A stretch of DNA of 64,000 nt from Shewanella fidelis ATCC BAA-318 (GCF_000518605.1 NZ_KI912458.1:1-64000); one strand, 5' to 3'; shown: positions 43,885 to 53,310, counted from the stretch's first letter. The notes: generated by a model from the letters alone, not told the origin. Numbers and translations are program-made.

Positions 43885-44564
43885 TACATATCCCTGTGTA
43901 GTAACGGCTTATTACAAAGCAGTGCCAAAATCGTCCAGTTAAAATTCAGCTAATGACTAAGCTACCCATAACATTTACCCGCTTGATATAGCATGTAAGC
44001 TATTATTTGTTTCTTTTATGCTTATCCCGTAAAGCCAGGTGCTTTGATGGAAACTTGCTACAAATCTTTTCGAGTATTATAAAGTTAGCATGTTATCAAA
44101 ATGTTGCCGCCTTATCGAGTGCACAACGGCTTACCTTGGTTACTTTATTTACGAGTTATTAGTTGCAAAAGTTTCGCGAGCATCAACTACAGAGTTAGTC
44201 GCAGCAAACGTGGAATGATAAGAGACAACTGTGTTGTCGTTTATTGTGATAGGCTGGGGCAAGTTGGCTTGTTTACAGGGTGCTACTTGTCATGGCCGAG
44301 CTTAAAAGGATACTTTCCACTATAAAAAGTGTAGCGTGTCACGCCAGTATCTGAACATAAGGTCGTTCCTTCATATCTGACCCATAAGAATATGGGGAAT
44401 GTCATTATGATGTAGGGAACATCATTGACCATGTTATCACGACATTCGGACATCCTGTCCAGCACCCGCGGCAGGCGATTGATAACTACCAAGCTACAAG
44501 TTCAGACACTCTACTTGATAACACCAATCCCAAAATAAATGTAATCACCTTCATGCTAAGGCGA
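43885..44564. other. Gene-poor accessory stretch
   Basis: 680 bp with only short, overlapping frames on both strands and no credible intact gene. A candidate transposase relic is at 44090-44300. At 44521-44551 ACACCAATCCCAAAATAAAT resembles the ACCAATCCCAATAA-type short repeats scattered in marine gammaproteobacteria, but only one copy is in view. Confidence 0.4.
44090..44300 (+). pseudogene. Possible decayed IS1595-type transposase fragment
   Basis: One frame reads YFIYELLVAKVSRASTTELV then stops. After a frame change the next segment reads RDNCVVVYCDRLGQV. Together they resemble the N-terminal helix-turn-helix part of IS1595-family transposases (pattern like VTARTAADLLGVNRNTAALFYHRLRE). 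Similarity is weak and judged by eye, there is no DDE core, and no inverted repeats were found. Confidence 0.25.
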
Positions 44565-44816
44565 CTACTTCATTGTGACCTTACCACCAACCATTTTAAA
44601 TGCCGGAGCGCCGCGAATAAGCGTGTCGCGAGCAAAGATCTGCTCACAGCTCGGGCATTGACATGGGGTTGTTGTGTAGTCATCAACAATGCGTTCTTTA
44701 AAGCACTTTACCAATGCGCCTTTGCCGCCTTTACGATATTTAAACAGCTGGGTTTTGCATTTAGCGCAATAGATCTCAACGGTTTGTGTAGGGCCTTTTT
44801 TATTGGGTTTTGCCAT
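44565..44816 (-). CDS. Zinc-ribbon hypothetical protein
   Basis: An 83-aa basic protein with two Cys knuckles, YCAKCKTQLF (residues 17-25) and CQCPSCEQIF (52-61), giving a likely zinc ribbon. It begins MAKPNKKGPTQTVEIYC and ends in Lys-rich VGGKVTMK. No signal peptide. Possibly nucleic-acid binding; family not recognised. Confidence 0.72.
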   Translation of the reverse strand: MAKPNKKGPTQTVEIYCAKCKTQLFKYRKGGKGALVKCFKERIVDDYTTTPCQCPSCEQIFARDTLIRGAPAFKMVGGKVTMK

Positions 44817-45081
44817 CGGCAGTGGTGATATCTCTGACTGTTATCAATTGGGTCATTGTGCCATAAAACACAGGCTATTGAAGTGAATAAACTGGCATAT
44901 ATTCAAGTTCAGTAGCGGTTATTCGCGCAGAAGCGAACCTATTACCGAGTTAGTGATAATCTTGCTGGTCGATAAAATTCAAATGACTGTTTAACATTTG
45001 TGTAACCCGGTTTATGATGGTTGTCATTGATTGTTAAACAGATCCTTAAATGGGTTGTTAATTGCTAGGGCCTATTAAGTC

Positions 45082-47394
45082 ATGCATAGAAAAATAAAAA
45101 TAGCACTTTTAGCGACAAGCTCTTTGGCTGCGTTTGCTGCAATCGGCACCTATTGGGCATTTTCATCCAGCTTACCAAAACTGAGTGATAGCGTGAGTAG
45201 CCCTCAAGTTAGCGCTAAAGTTACCCTCGAACGAGACCGTTTAGGTACTGCTATTATCAGTGCTGATAATCGTCAAGATGCAGCTTATGGCCTAGGTTAT
45301 GCCCATGGACAAGATCGTTTTTTTCAAATGGATCTCCTTAGGCGTAATGCCGCTGGCGAATTGGCGGAAATTTTTGGTGATAAAGCCCTTGAACTCGATA
45401 AACGTCGGCGCTTTCATCAATTGCGTAAGCGTGCCAACACCATTGCTGCAACGCTGCCACCACAGCATTTAGCGCTGCTCAATAGTTATGCTCAAGGCGT
45501 AAACGATGCTGTTGCCGCGCAAAAGGTGGCTTCGTTTGAATATCTTGTAACAGGTGCGACGCCAAAGCCTTGGGTTGTAGCAGACAGTTTGCTGGTTATT
45601 TTTAGCATGTATCTAGATTTACAAGGCAATACCATCAAGCGCGATTTAGCCTTAACCCAAGTTGAAAACTTGTTCGGTGCGGATATGCGTCAATTCCTTA
45701 CCCAAGCAAGCCATTATCAAGCTGCGCTAGATTCCAGTTTAATCCCATTGAGTGACGCTGATATTCCTGCGCTCGACCCAATATTACTAAGCCGAGCAGT
45801 TGCTAGGGATATTACTGAGCCGGTAGAGGTTGGCAGCAATAATTGGGCTGTAACACCGGCATTAACGACTAACGGTAAGGCTATGTTGTCTGATGATATG
45901 CATCTTTCCTTTGCCGTACCGATAATTTGGTATCGCGCTCAGTTGAATTACCAACAGCAACAACAGTCTGTGCAATTAACAGGAGTGTCGCTTCCGGGAG
46001 CGCCGGCAATTGTTGTTGGTAGCAATGGCCGGGTTGCTTGGGGCTTTACTAATGCGTACATCGACACTGCTGACTGGATAGCAATCGATGCACAAACGCC
46101 AATTTATATTGAAAATGAAACCATAGCGTTAGCTGATTCTGAGGTTAACTATGAAATTGAAATCTCACCTTATGGGCCGGTCAAGCAGCTTGGTGAACAA
46201 AAATATGCGCTTGCTTGGGTAGCACATCAGCCTTACGCCGTTGATATGAGTTTGCTGGAACTAGATGCTATCAGCACCGTTGAGGAAGGGATTGAACTTG
46301 CATCGACCATGGGGATCCCTGTGCAGAATATGCTGCTGGTGGATGATTCCGGTAATGCAGCTTGGAAACCTGCGGGAGCATTTCCGTCACGCACTAACCC
46401 AAGCGATGTCGCACTTGCACCGATTGATTTTCAGCCTGTAAATTGGCTGCAAGCTAATCAGCAACTGCCCTCTGTGGTCAACCCTGAGCAAGGGCGGTTA
46501 TGGTCTGGTAATTCTCGTGTTGTATCGACGAAAGATCATCAACGGTTAGGTGATGGTGGCTATGCGCTTGGGGCAAGAAGTGTGCAAATTAGAGATAGGT
46601 TATTCGAGGCTGAAAGCTTTGCGGTAGATGATTTCTATCAGTTGCAGTTAGATAACCAAGCGCGCTTCTTGCAAGCTTGGCAAACTTTATTATTAAGCCA
46701 ACTTGAGCGACAACCGCTGTTGTATGCTAAGGATATTGAGTTGATCAAAAACTGGCAAGCTTGCGCTTGTGCGGACTCAGTTGGTTACACCTTAGTTCGT
46801 CACTTTCGCAGCCAGCTAATTGATAACACGTTTGCGCCGCTTGAAACTGAGCTGAGTAAAACCGCAATCAGTTTAGGGCCAATAAAACGCAGTCTTGAAC
46901 CTGCTATGTGGCAATTGATAGAGCAACAACCTGCCTCTTGGCTAGCAAGTACCCACAACACATGGGCAGATTTTATGCTAACCAGTTATCGTGAAAGCCG
47001 TGATAAGTTATTGGCTAACTACAGTGAGCGAGGCGAGTTAACAGATTTGACATGGGGCAAGGTTAATCAGCTTAGCATTCAGCATCCATTTTCAAAGCAA
47101 ATTCCTATGTTAAGTGGCTTATTAGACATGCCGACTGTAACGGGTTTTGGTGATAGCTATATGCCAGCAGTGCAGGGTCGCTCATTTGGCGCATCGCAGC
47201 GCTTTATTGTGCAAGCCGGTGATGAACAAAATGCGATTATGACGGTTCCGGGTGGCCAGTCTGGTCATCCATTATCTGAGTTTTATCGTGCAGGGTTTGA
47301 TGAGTACGCAACTCAGCAATCAACCCCCTTACTGCCGGGTGAGGTTATTTATCAATTACAAATATTGCCGAGCGTTAACTCCTCGGCAGAATAG
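45082..47394 (+). CDS. Penicillin acylase family (Ntn-hydrolase) amidase
   Basis: Exported 770-aa N-terminal-nucleophile hydrolase. N-terminal signal/anchor (LLATSSLAAFAAIGTYWAF), alpha chain with YGLGYAHGQDRFFQMDLLRR, then the autocatalytic cleavage site before Ser252 in VEVGSNNWAVTP, which becomes the nucleophile of the beta chain. GVSLPGAPAIVVGSNGRVAW and NTWADFML (active-site Asn region) follow. Family members hydrolyse penicillins, acyl-homoserine lactones and other N-acyl compounds; a role in AHL degradation or amide scavenging is possible but not determinable here. It is convergent with the LysR gene. Confidence 0.92.
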   Translation: MHRKIKIALLATSSLAAFAAIGTYWAFSSSLPKLSDSVSSPQVSAKVTLERDRLGTAIISADNRQDAAYGLGYAHGQDRFFQMDLLRRNAAGELAEIFGDKALELDKRRRFHQLRKRANTIAATLPPQHLALLNSYAQGVNDAVAAQKVASFEYLVTGATPKPWVVADSLLVIFSMYLDLQGNTIKRDLALTQVENLFGADMRQFLTQASHYQAALDSSLIPLSDADIPALDPILLSRAVARDITEPVEVGSNNWAVTPALTTNGKAMLSDDMHLSFAVPIIWYRAQLNYQQQQQSVQLTGVSLPGAPAIVVGSNGRVAWGFTNAYIDTADWIAIDAQTPIYIENETIALADSEVNYEIEISPYGPVKQLGEQKYALAWVAHQPYAVDMSLLELDAISTVEEGIELASTMGIPVQNMLLVDDSGNAAWKPAGAFPSRTNPSDVALAPIDFQPVNWLQANQQLPSVVNPEQGRLWSGNSRVVSTKDHQRLGDGGYALGARSVQIRDRLFEAESFAVDDFYQLQLDNQARFLQAWQTLLLSQLERQPLLYAKDIELIKNWQACACADSVGYTLVRHFRSQLIDNTFAPLETELSKTAISLGPIKRSLEPAMWQLIEQQPASWLASTHNTWADFMLTSYRESRDKLLANYSERGELTDLTWGKVNQLSIQHPFSKQIPMLSGLLDMPTVTGFGDSYMPAVQGRSFGASQRFIVQAGDEQNAIMTVPGGQSGHPLSEFYRAGFDEYATQQSTPLLPGEVIYQLQILPSVNSSAE

Positions 47395-47408
47395 TCATGA
47401 TTAAGCTG

Positions 47409-47435
47409 TTAGCTAGGAATAGGTTTCCTAGCTAA
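47409..47435. terminator. Hairpin between convergent acylase and LysR genes
   Basis: Perfect 11-bp stem TTAGCTAGGAA/TTCCTAGCTAA with a 5-base loop; T-rich tail on the plus strand. Confidence 0.65.
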
Positions 47436-47439
47436 TACT

Positions 47440-48360
47440 TTAGTTGTGCTGTTTAAGCCACGGTGTTTTGCCGAGTCGCTGTTTTAGTAAGTCGATAAAA
47501 CCTGAAATACGAGCTGAGCGCGCTTTGGTTGGGCTACTTAGCAGGGCTACAATGTTGGCGTTAGGCAGCGTGTACTCAGGTAGCAAGCGTACTAGTTCAC
47601 CACTGTCTATTTGTGGCTGAACGTCCCATTCTGAGCGCATAATTATGCCAAGGCCTGCGAGTGCCCAATCTTTAATAACTCGGCCTTCGTTACTGGCAAG
47701 GCTGGGATCTATCCTGATCTCGTGATGTGAGTTAGTGTCACTGTGGCTAAATTGCCATAGGGTCACATCTTCGTTGTTTTCTCTAAGGGCAATGCACTGG
47801 TGCTGAGTTAACTGCTGTGGTGTTTGCGGGTGGCCCATACGTTCAAGATAACTAGGTGAGGCGCAAATAAAACGTTGGTTGCTAGCTAAGGTGATCATTT
47901 TTAGGGATGAGTCATTGAGCGCACCAATATAAATGATGATGTCCCATTTATGATGATTCGACCAATTGGGGTTGTCTGATAGCTCGAGCTCAATATCAAG
48001 CTGTGGATGAGTGAGCTTGTATTGGCCGAGTAATGGCGCAATGTAATCGTTACCAAATCCAAGTGGTGCTAATACTTTTAATTTGCCAGAGACCACTGAC
48101 TTTCGTTGATCGATTAGCTCTTGCAGTTCATCTAAGCTTTGTAAAATACTCAGGCCTTTATTGAGTAAAAGCTGTCCCTCTTCGGTCAGGCTAACCACGC
48201 GGGAAGGCCGCTGGATCAGGCTCATGGAGAGTTTTTTTTCAATATGCTGCAGGCGTAAAGTCACTGACGGCGGTGTGATATTGAGTGTTCTAGCGGCATC
48301 GGCTAAGGTGCGATGACTAGCAATAACGCTGATAAAGCGTAGATCCTCAGTAATAATCAT
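47440..48360 (-). CDS. LysR family transcriptional regulator
   Basis: A 306-aa regulator: N-terminal HTH (LRFISVIASHRTLADAARTL, NITPPSVTLRLQHIEKKL), then a periplasmic-binding-protein-like effector domain from about residue 90 (GKLKVLAPLGFGNDYIAPLL). It is divergent from the DSD1/OCD operon with a 235-bp shared promoter region, so it probably controls that operon in response to an amino-acid-like inducer. Confidence 0.93.
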   Translation of the reverse strand: MIITEDLRFISVIASHRTLADAARTLNITPPSVTLRLQHIEKKLSMSLIQRPSRVVSLTEEGQLLLNKGLSILQSLDELQELIDQRKSVVSGKLKVLAPLGFGNDYIAPLLGQYKLTHPQLDIELELSDNPNWSNHHKWDIIIYIGALNDSSLKMITLASNQRFICASPSYLERMGHPQTPQQLTQHQCIALRENNEDVTLWQFSHSDTNSHHEIRIDPSLASNEGRVIKDWALAGLGIIMRSEWDVQPQIDSGELVRLLPEYTLPNANIVALLSSPTKARSARISGFIDLLKQRLGKTPWLKQHN

Positions 48361-48595
48361 TAGGTTTCAACCTAATCTATATGTTGATAATAGTTAATAT
48401 AAAATAAATACTGGTTGATGGATACTAGCTATTGACCAACAAGTTTGATGTGTTTCAAAGCTTTGAACTTTTTATGCTTACATGTGCGTTTGAGCCATTA
48501 TTCAGGCATCAGAGCCCCTTATGTAAGCGTCTAAATTTAAGTGCTTTTGCAATAAATCAAACTTACCGGATTGATTGGTAAACTAGGATCTAACC
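48361..48595. promoter_or_regulatory. LysR/amino-acid operon shared promoter region
   Basis: 235 bp of AT-rich sequence between the divergent LysR gene and operon. A T-N11-A type LysR site could not be pinned down by eye. Confidence 0.4.
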
Positions 48596-49762
48596 ATGTC
48601 ATCGACTCAAGTACATTCCAGCACTCAGCAAGAGCAATATCAGGCAATTGATACGCCTTTTTTATATGTAAACAAGCCAGTATTTATCAATAACCTTAAT
48701 CAGCTAAGAAATAAGATTGAAGGTTTAGGGGCAAATCTCAGACCGCATTTTAAAACCCTAAGATCACTTGAAGCTGCCGAGCTGCTATTGCCGAGTAAAG
48801 ACTCGCCTGTGACGGTATCGACAGTAAAAGAAGCTGAAGCGCTTGCTTCTGCGGGGTACAAGGACATTGTTTACGCTGTGGGTATTGCCGATACCAAGTT
48901 ACCTCGTATTGCCAGTATGCTTACACAGGGGATTAATGTCAGAGTATTGCTCGACAGTATTGAACAGGCACATCAATTAAACCATTTCTGTGAAACCCAT
49001 GGTTGCAGTATTTCGGCGCTTATCGAGCTTGATTGCGATGGTCACCGTGGTGGCATTGCACCAGAAGATGATAAATTACTTGAAATTGCCCAGCTGCTAA
49101 CTGACGGTGCAGCAAGTTTTAACGGAGTACTGACCCATGCGGGTGAGTCCTACCAGTGTTTTGAAAAGCAACAATTAATTGATGCGGCTCAAAATGAAGT
49201 AGCTGCCGCTGTAAAAGCAGCCGAGCGTATTCGTGCAGCGAACATGGTGTGTGACATAGTGAGCATTGGTTCAACGCCAACGGCACAAAGTTATCAAAAC
49301 CTTGAGGGGATCACTGAGGTTCGTGCTGGCGTATATACGTTTTTTGATCTAGTGATGGCAGGGCTTAATGTATGTCAGTTAAGTGATATTGCAGCGAGTG
49401 TCGTAACCAGTGTGATTGGGCATAACGCAGACAAAAACTGGATTTTTGTTGATGCTGGTTGGATGGCGCTATCAGGTGATAGAGGCACAGCAGATCAACC
49501 TAAAGATTGTGGATATGGCTTGGTGTGTGATGAAAATGGCCGAGTTTTGTCTGGCTTACAGGTTATAACGGTAAACCAAGAGCACGGCATTATCCAAGCA
49601 GTTGATGGTAGTCCTATCTGTCTTGAAGAGTTTCCTGTGGGGAGCCGTTTACACATTCTGCCTAACCACGCTTGTGCCACCGCCTCTATGCATGCTCAGT
49701 ACCATGTTTTTGATACTGGCAATGATGATTATGAGATCTGGAATCGAGTACAAGGTTGGTAA
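48596..49762 (+). CDS. DSD1-family PLP enzyme (D-threonine aldolase / 3-hydroxyaspartate aldolase-like)
   Basis: A 388-aa fold-type III PLP enzyme with alanine racemase-like barrel (IDTPFLYVNKPVF, RPHFKTLRS with the PLP Lys53) and a C-terminal beta domain carrying the zinc site LPNHACATA (His358, Cys360). The family holds D-threonine aldolase, D-serine dehydratase, D-threo-3-hydroxyaspartate dehydratase and BhcC (3-hydroxyaspartate aldolase). Which one this is cannot be told by motif alone. AGGATCTAACC precedes the ATG. The next gene starts 1 bp after the stop. Confidence 0.88.
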   Translation: MSSTQVHSSTQQEQYQAIDTPFLYVNKPVFINNLNQLRNKIEGLGANLRPHFKTLRSLEAAELLLPSKDSPVTVSTVKEAEALASAGYKDIVYAVGIADTKLPRIASMLTQGINVRVLLDSIEQAHQLNHFCETHGCSISALIELDCDGHRGGIAPEDDKLLEIAQLLTDGAASFNGVLTHAGESYQCFEKQQLIDAAQNEVAAAVKAAERIRAANMVCDIVSIGSTPTAQSYQNLEGITEVRAGVYTFFDLVMAGLNVCQLSDIAASVVTSVIGHNADKNWIFVDAGWMALSGDRGTADQPKDCGYGLVCDENGRVLSGLQVITVNQEHGIIQAVDGSPICLEEFPVGSRLHILPNHACATASMHAQYHVFDTGNDDYEIWNRVQGW

Positions 49763-49763
49763 C

Positions 49764-50678
49764 ATGATCTACTTATCTGAAGCACAAACATCTAAGCTGA
49801 TTTCGCATCAGCTGGCTTATGACGCAGTTAAACAAGCCTTTGTTGCAGCGATTGCTGACAAAGCGTCTTTGTTTCCAGTGGTGAATGCCCAAGGTGCTAA
49901 CCCTGATGAGATGTTCTCTTTAAAGTCTGCGGCAACGCCGGAGCTAGTAGGCTGGAAAACAGGAAGCTATTGGCCAGATAACCACAAACATGGTTTGCCG
50001 TGCCACGGCACTAATGTGTTTTTACTCGACCCGTTAACGGGCATGTTGCAAGCAGTCATTGCTGCTACAACGGTAAATGCATACCGAACAGCTGCAGCTG
50101 ATGCGGTAGCTGTTAATTATTTGGCTAGACTTGATGCTGCGGTGTTGACGGTATTTGGCACAGGGCATCAGGCTGAATATGAGGTGTTAGCAGTATGCCA
50201 AGTGCGCACAATCACTAAAGTCTATGTGGTTGGCCGTAGCATTTGTAAAGCTGAGAATATGGCTAAGCGCCTTGTTGAAAAAGGCATTAATGCACAAGTG
50301 TGTGATGCAAAATCAGCCTGTGAACAAGCTGATATCATAGTGACGGCAACAACAGCTCAAGCAGCTTTATTTGAAGCTGAATGGGTAAAACCGGGCTGTC
50401 ATATTTCAGCAATGGGTGCAGATAAGGTGGGTAAACAAGAACTGCCAGTTGCACTGTATCAGCACGCGCGTTTGTTTTGCGATTTTGCCGCTCAGTCCAT
50501 TGTGATTGGGGAGTTTCAGCACAGTAGGAATATTGCGATAACAGAGATCGGCCGAGTGATAGATGAGTCTGTTTTAGGGCGGCAAAGCGATGATGAAATT
50601 ACCATTTTTGATAGCTCTGGTATTGCAATTCAAGACTTATTTGTTGCATCGCATATTTTAGCCTTGAGCCAAAGCTAA
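49764..50678 (+). CDS. Ornithine cyclodeaminase/mu-crystallin family reductase
   Basis: A 304-aa NAD(P)-dependent enzyme: MIYLSEAQTSKLISHQLAYD at the N-terminus, LFPVVNAQGANPDEMFSLKSA and GWKTGSYWPDNHKHGLPCHG (substrate site), Rossmann domain VLTVFGTGHQAEYEVLAV, and GCHISAMGADKVGKQELP. Family members are ornithine cyclodeaminases, alanine dehydrogenases, pyrroline-2-carboxylate reductases and BhcD (iminosuccinate reductase). The ATG lies 1 bp after the DSD1-type gene's stop, so both are co-translated; they probably handle one metabolite pair. Confidence 0.9.
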   Translation: MIYLSEAQTSKLISHQLAYDAVKQAFVAAIADKASLFPVVNAQGANPDEMFSLKSAATPELVGWKTGSYWPDNHKHGLPCHGTNVFLLDPLTGMLQAVIAATTVNAYRTAAADAVAVNYLARLDAAVLTVFGTGHQAEYEVLAVCQVRTITKVYVVGRSICKAENMAKRLVEKGINAQVCDAKSACEQADIIVTATTAQAALFEAEWVKPGCHISAMGADKVGKQELPVALYQHARLFCDFAAQSIVIGEFQHSRNIAITEIGRVIDESVLGRQSDDEITIFDSSGIAIQDLFVASHILALSQS

Positions 50679-50705
50679 GGGGAGACAGGGCAATATGAAG
50701 TGATA

Positions 50706-50729
50706 AAAGGGCTGTAATAACAGCCCTTT
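50706..50729 (+). terminator. Terminator after the OCD-family gene
   Basis: AAAGGGCTGT/ACAGCCCTTT stem with a 4-base loop, followed by ATTT; it ends the two-gene operon and also lies between convergent genes. Confidence 0.8.
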
Positions 50730-50744
50730 ATTTCAAATAGCATT

Positions 50745-51299
50745 TTATGGTAACAATGTACCATCAGAATTATAGTGGGCATCAATAATTTCGATTTTGC
50801 CTGTATTAAAGTAATAGTTCATTACTTGAGTCGATTCGCCGCGCTGAATAAAATATAAGTCGCGATAAATGCACTGATCTGTACGGTAAGTGTAAGCGAT
50901 GTCTACATTAGCAGTCATTAAGTCTTCATCTTCTACATATCCAATCGTAAAGTCTGTTGTTGTGATCCCATGCCAGAGTTCACCGCATGCTTTAAATGCA
51001 TCTGTGTTAGAGGCAGTTCCTGATGTTGAGTATGGAAAACCCTCAGGGCTTGATGCGACATTGCCTTCACCAAACCCCGGAAGTTGCTCAACCGCGCTGT
51101 TATAGCCTTTTGCTAACCAACCACTGTGGTAAAGTTTTACGGCACTTTCAAAGGCGGCAAATTGCCCACTCATTGCGGATCTACGGGCATCATCTTGTAC
51201 ATTGATAAACTTTGGCAGTGCAACGACGGCGAGCACGCCCAAAATTATAATCACGATGACTAATTCTATTAATGTAAAGCCTTTCGTATTTTGTTTCAT
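50745..51299 (-). CDS. MSHA/type IV prepilin-like protein
   Basis: A 184-aa prepilin: MKQNTKG|FTLIELVIVIIILGVLAVV has the prepilin peptidase site (Gly-Phe), Glu5 and hydrophobic helix, followed by ALPKFINVQDDARRSAMSGQ, which is the MshA-type continuation. The pilin head is Thr/Ser-rich with cysteines (FKACGEL and TDQCIYRD) that may form a loop. A GTG precedes the ATG in frame; ATG at 51299 has GAGAGCG before it. No other pilus genes are nearby, so it would be assembled by a system elsewhere. Confidence 0.9.
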   Translation of the reverse strand: MKQNTKGFTLIELVIVIIILGVLAVVALPKFINVQDDARRSAMSGQFAAFESAVKLYHSGWLAKGYNSAVEQLPGFGEGNVASSPEGFPYSTSGTASNTDAFKACGELWHGITTTDFTIGYVEDEDLMTANVDIAYTYRTDQCIYRDLYFIQRGESTQVMNYYFNTGKIEIIDAHYNSDGTLLP

Positions 51300-51593
51300 C
51301 ACCGCTCTCTACTTCAAAATGTACCGCATTTAACAGGTCAGCTATTGTACATTTTATACCTCTTACGTAAATTGATCTCGTCGATAAAAAAGGCTTATTT
51401 TTATTAATGCGAATGTAACACTTTATCGAATTCTCTTTACACTTTCGATTGATTTAAAAGGTAAGAATAAATTTGTTTATTATTTTATTTAATTTAGCTG
51501 TGTTCGGATAAGTTTTTCTATTGCTAATTGGACTAGTTGCTGTTGCCGTGACAAGAGACTTAACAACGGCATTCAGTGGTTTTTAGGGATAAG

Positions 51594-53201
51594 CTATGTG
51601 ATTGGGTCTGTATTATTTTGCTCGATTTGTTCTAAAGTCATTATGGTTTTTGAAAAACGGTTTCGACCACTTGCTTTTGCATGATACAGCGCTTTATCAG
51701 CCGCCAAAATCGCTTGACGAGCAATAACACTAGATTCGCTTTTAAATGCATAGTCATTAGCGGTAATCGTACATACCCCAAAACTGACGGTCACATATTT
51801 AGCTGTCTTTGATGTGGGGTGAGGCAAGTTCAGCTCTTTAAAGCCGTTTCTCATAGCCTCTAACTTATGACACAGTGGTTGCTCAGGTATATCTCTGAAA
51901 AGCATGATGAACTCTTCACCACCAAAGCGAGCACAAATGTCTTCTGCGCGATAGAATTGTTGAGTTAACACTTGCGCGACTTTCATCAGCGCTTCATCAC
52001 CAGCAAGGTGGCCCAAGTTATCGTTATACTCTTTGAAATGATCAACATCGGCAATAATCAAAGTAAAGCCAATTTGCTGCCTAGCCAGTAACTGGCAATA
52101 AGTTTCTAAGCGTTGCTCAAAGCTGCGGCGATTTGGAATATTGGTCAGCTTATCAATATAGGCTTGCTCGTTTAGTTGTTTAGTTTGTTCTTGGATAGTA
52201 CCCATAAGCGCATTGAAATGGGTGGCAACTTTGACGAGTTCGCTGATCCGATAGCTGTATTGCAGTTTTTTTATTTCTCGACTTTTATCCATCTCTTCAA
52301 TATCAACGGCTAACTTCCTAACGGGGTTAACCAAGAAATAAGAATATAGTAAGTATCCCAGTAATAGTAAGGTAGACAGTTCAGCGAGTAATATGATCAC
52401 GCTTGAATCAATGAGTGGCGGAAGGCTAGTGTTAGTGTGATTTAAAACCAACTTAAATAGCGGTTTACCATCAATATTATGTACGATTCTCGTTGAACTC
52501 GCTGTTAGTTTTGTCGGTGCAACATTAGAGTCCAAATTGATGCCATTGCCATTCTGCTCATCTTGAGTTAGGGGACTCATGGTAACGCCTGCAACGGTGT
52601 ACTGTGATAACTCGTCGATAAAGTTTTTGTCAATTAATCGGATAAATACAAGGTAACCCATAATGGGGCCTGTGCGATTGGACTGCAAAATAGTGGTTGA
52701 ACTAAATAGGGCGGGCCCGTACTGAGTGGCAATAACTCCTGTTTTAGACGGCACATCCGATGGTGACTCTATCTGTGGCTCTATGGGAGGTAATGCCACC
52801 TTCTTTTGGGGCGAGAGCGCTTTATTTTGCGGATATTGTTTAAAGTCGGTGAACGTGAATATTAAGCGTTGGTCGTTATCGTGGTTAAAGCCTTTGCTAA
52901 ATACCAGCTTATTTTCATTGTTAAAAACGAATACGCCGTCAACTTTCAAGCTTTTAAAAGTGTCATCAGGGTATTCGTGTTGCTCGTAAAACCGTTTAGC
53001 ACTCATATTTGAGCTTTTCATGTAGCTGTAGGTTCTGTCCCATACCGCATAGTCGTAATTGATTGTATGCAGTGGCTTACTCATCTGCTTAAAAGCAAAG
53101 TTGAGAGCGGTGAGTTCTTGTGCTGATACTTTTACAAGGGATTTTTCAATGATGGGAAGTTGTACCCAAATCCTAAACGCAAACACTGCACTGGCAAACA
53201 A
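51594..53201 (-). CDS. CHASE4-GGDEF diguanylate cyclase, start codon unclear
   Basis: Makes c-di-GMP. Order: N-terminal TM, periplasmic CHASE4 domain (about 20-240; NYDYAVWDRTYSYMKS), second TM (about 260-285), then GGDEF with DKLTNIPNRRSFE and an intact active site ARFGGEEFIMLF. The frame given begins at a TTG, which truncates the first TM. It stays open for 34 codons further upstream with no ATG, GTG or TTG, and that stretch completes the TM (LRVSAAIFILFASAVFAF). AAGG followed eight bases later by an ATT (53267) suggests a rare ATT start, or the original start codon was mutated. Sensor input unknown. Confidence 0.85.
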   Translation of the reverse strand: MFASAVFAFRIWVQLPIIEKSLVKVSAQELTALNFAFKQMSKPLHTINYDYAVWDRTYSYMKSSNMSAKRFYEQHEYPDDTFKSLKVDGVFVFNNENKLVFSKGFNHDNDQRLIFTFTDFKQYPQNKALSPQKKVALPPIEPQIESPSDVPSKTGVIATQYGPALFSSTTILQSNRTGPIMGYLVFIRLIDKNFIDELSQYTVAGVTMSPLTQDEQNGNGINLDSNVAPTKLTASSTRIVHNIDGKPLFKLVLNHTNTSLPPLIDSSVIILLAELSTLLLLGYLLYSYFLVNPVRKLAVDIEEMDKSREIKKLQYSYRISELVKVATHFNALMGTIQEQTKQLNEQAYIDKLTNIPNRRSFEQRLETYCQLLARQQIGFTLIIADVDHFKEYNDNLGHLAGDEALMKVAQVLTQQFYRAEDICARFGGEEFIMLFRDIPEQPLCHKLEAMRNGFKELNLPHPTSKTAKYVTVSFGVCTITANDYAFKSESSVIARQAILAADKALYHAKASGRNRFSKTIMTLEQIEQNNTDPIT

Positions 53202-53310
53202 AATGAAAATCGCTGCCGATACCCGTAATTGGAGCTGATTAAAGGTTTGGGATTTAAGTTTGATAATAGTAGAAACCTTGTAAAACAGACTATTAGTTAA
53301 TTAAAGCTTA

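Noticed and set aside
44101..44492. Frames of 69-74 aa on both strands in the gene-poor stretch
   Set aside because: They overlap each other, have no good ribosome site and no recognisable family; kept only as a possible transposase relic and gene-poor stretch.
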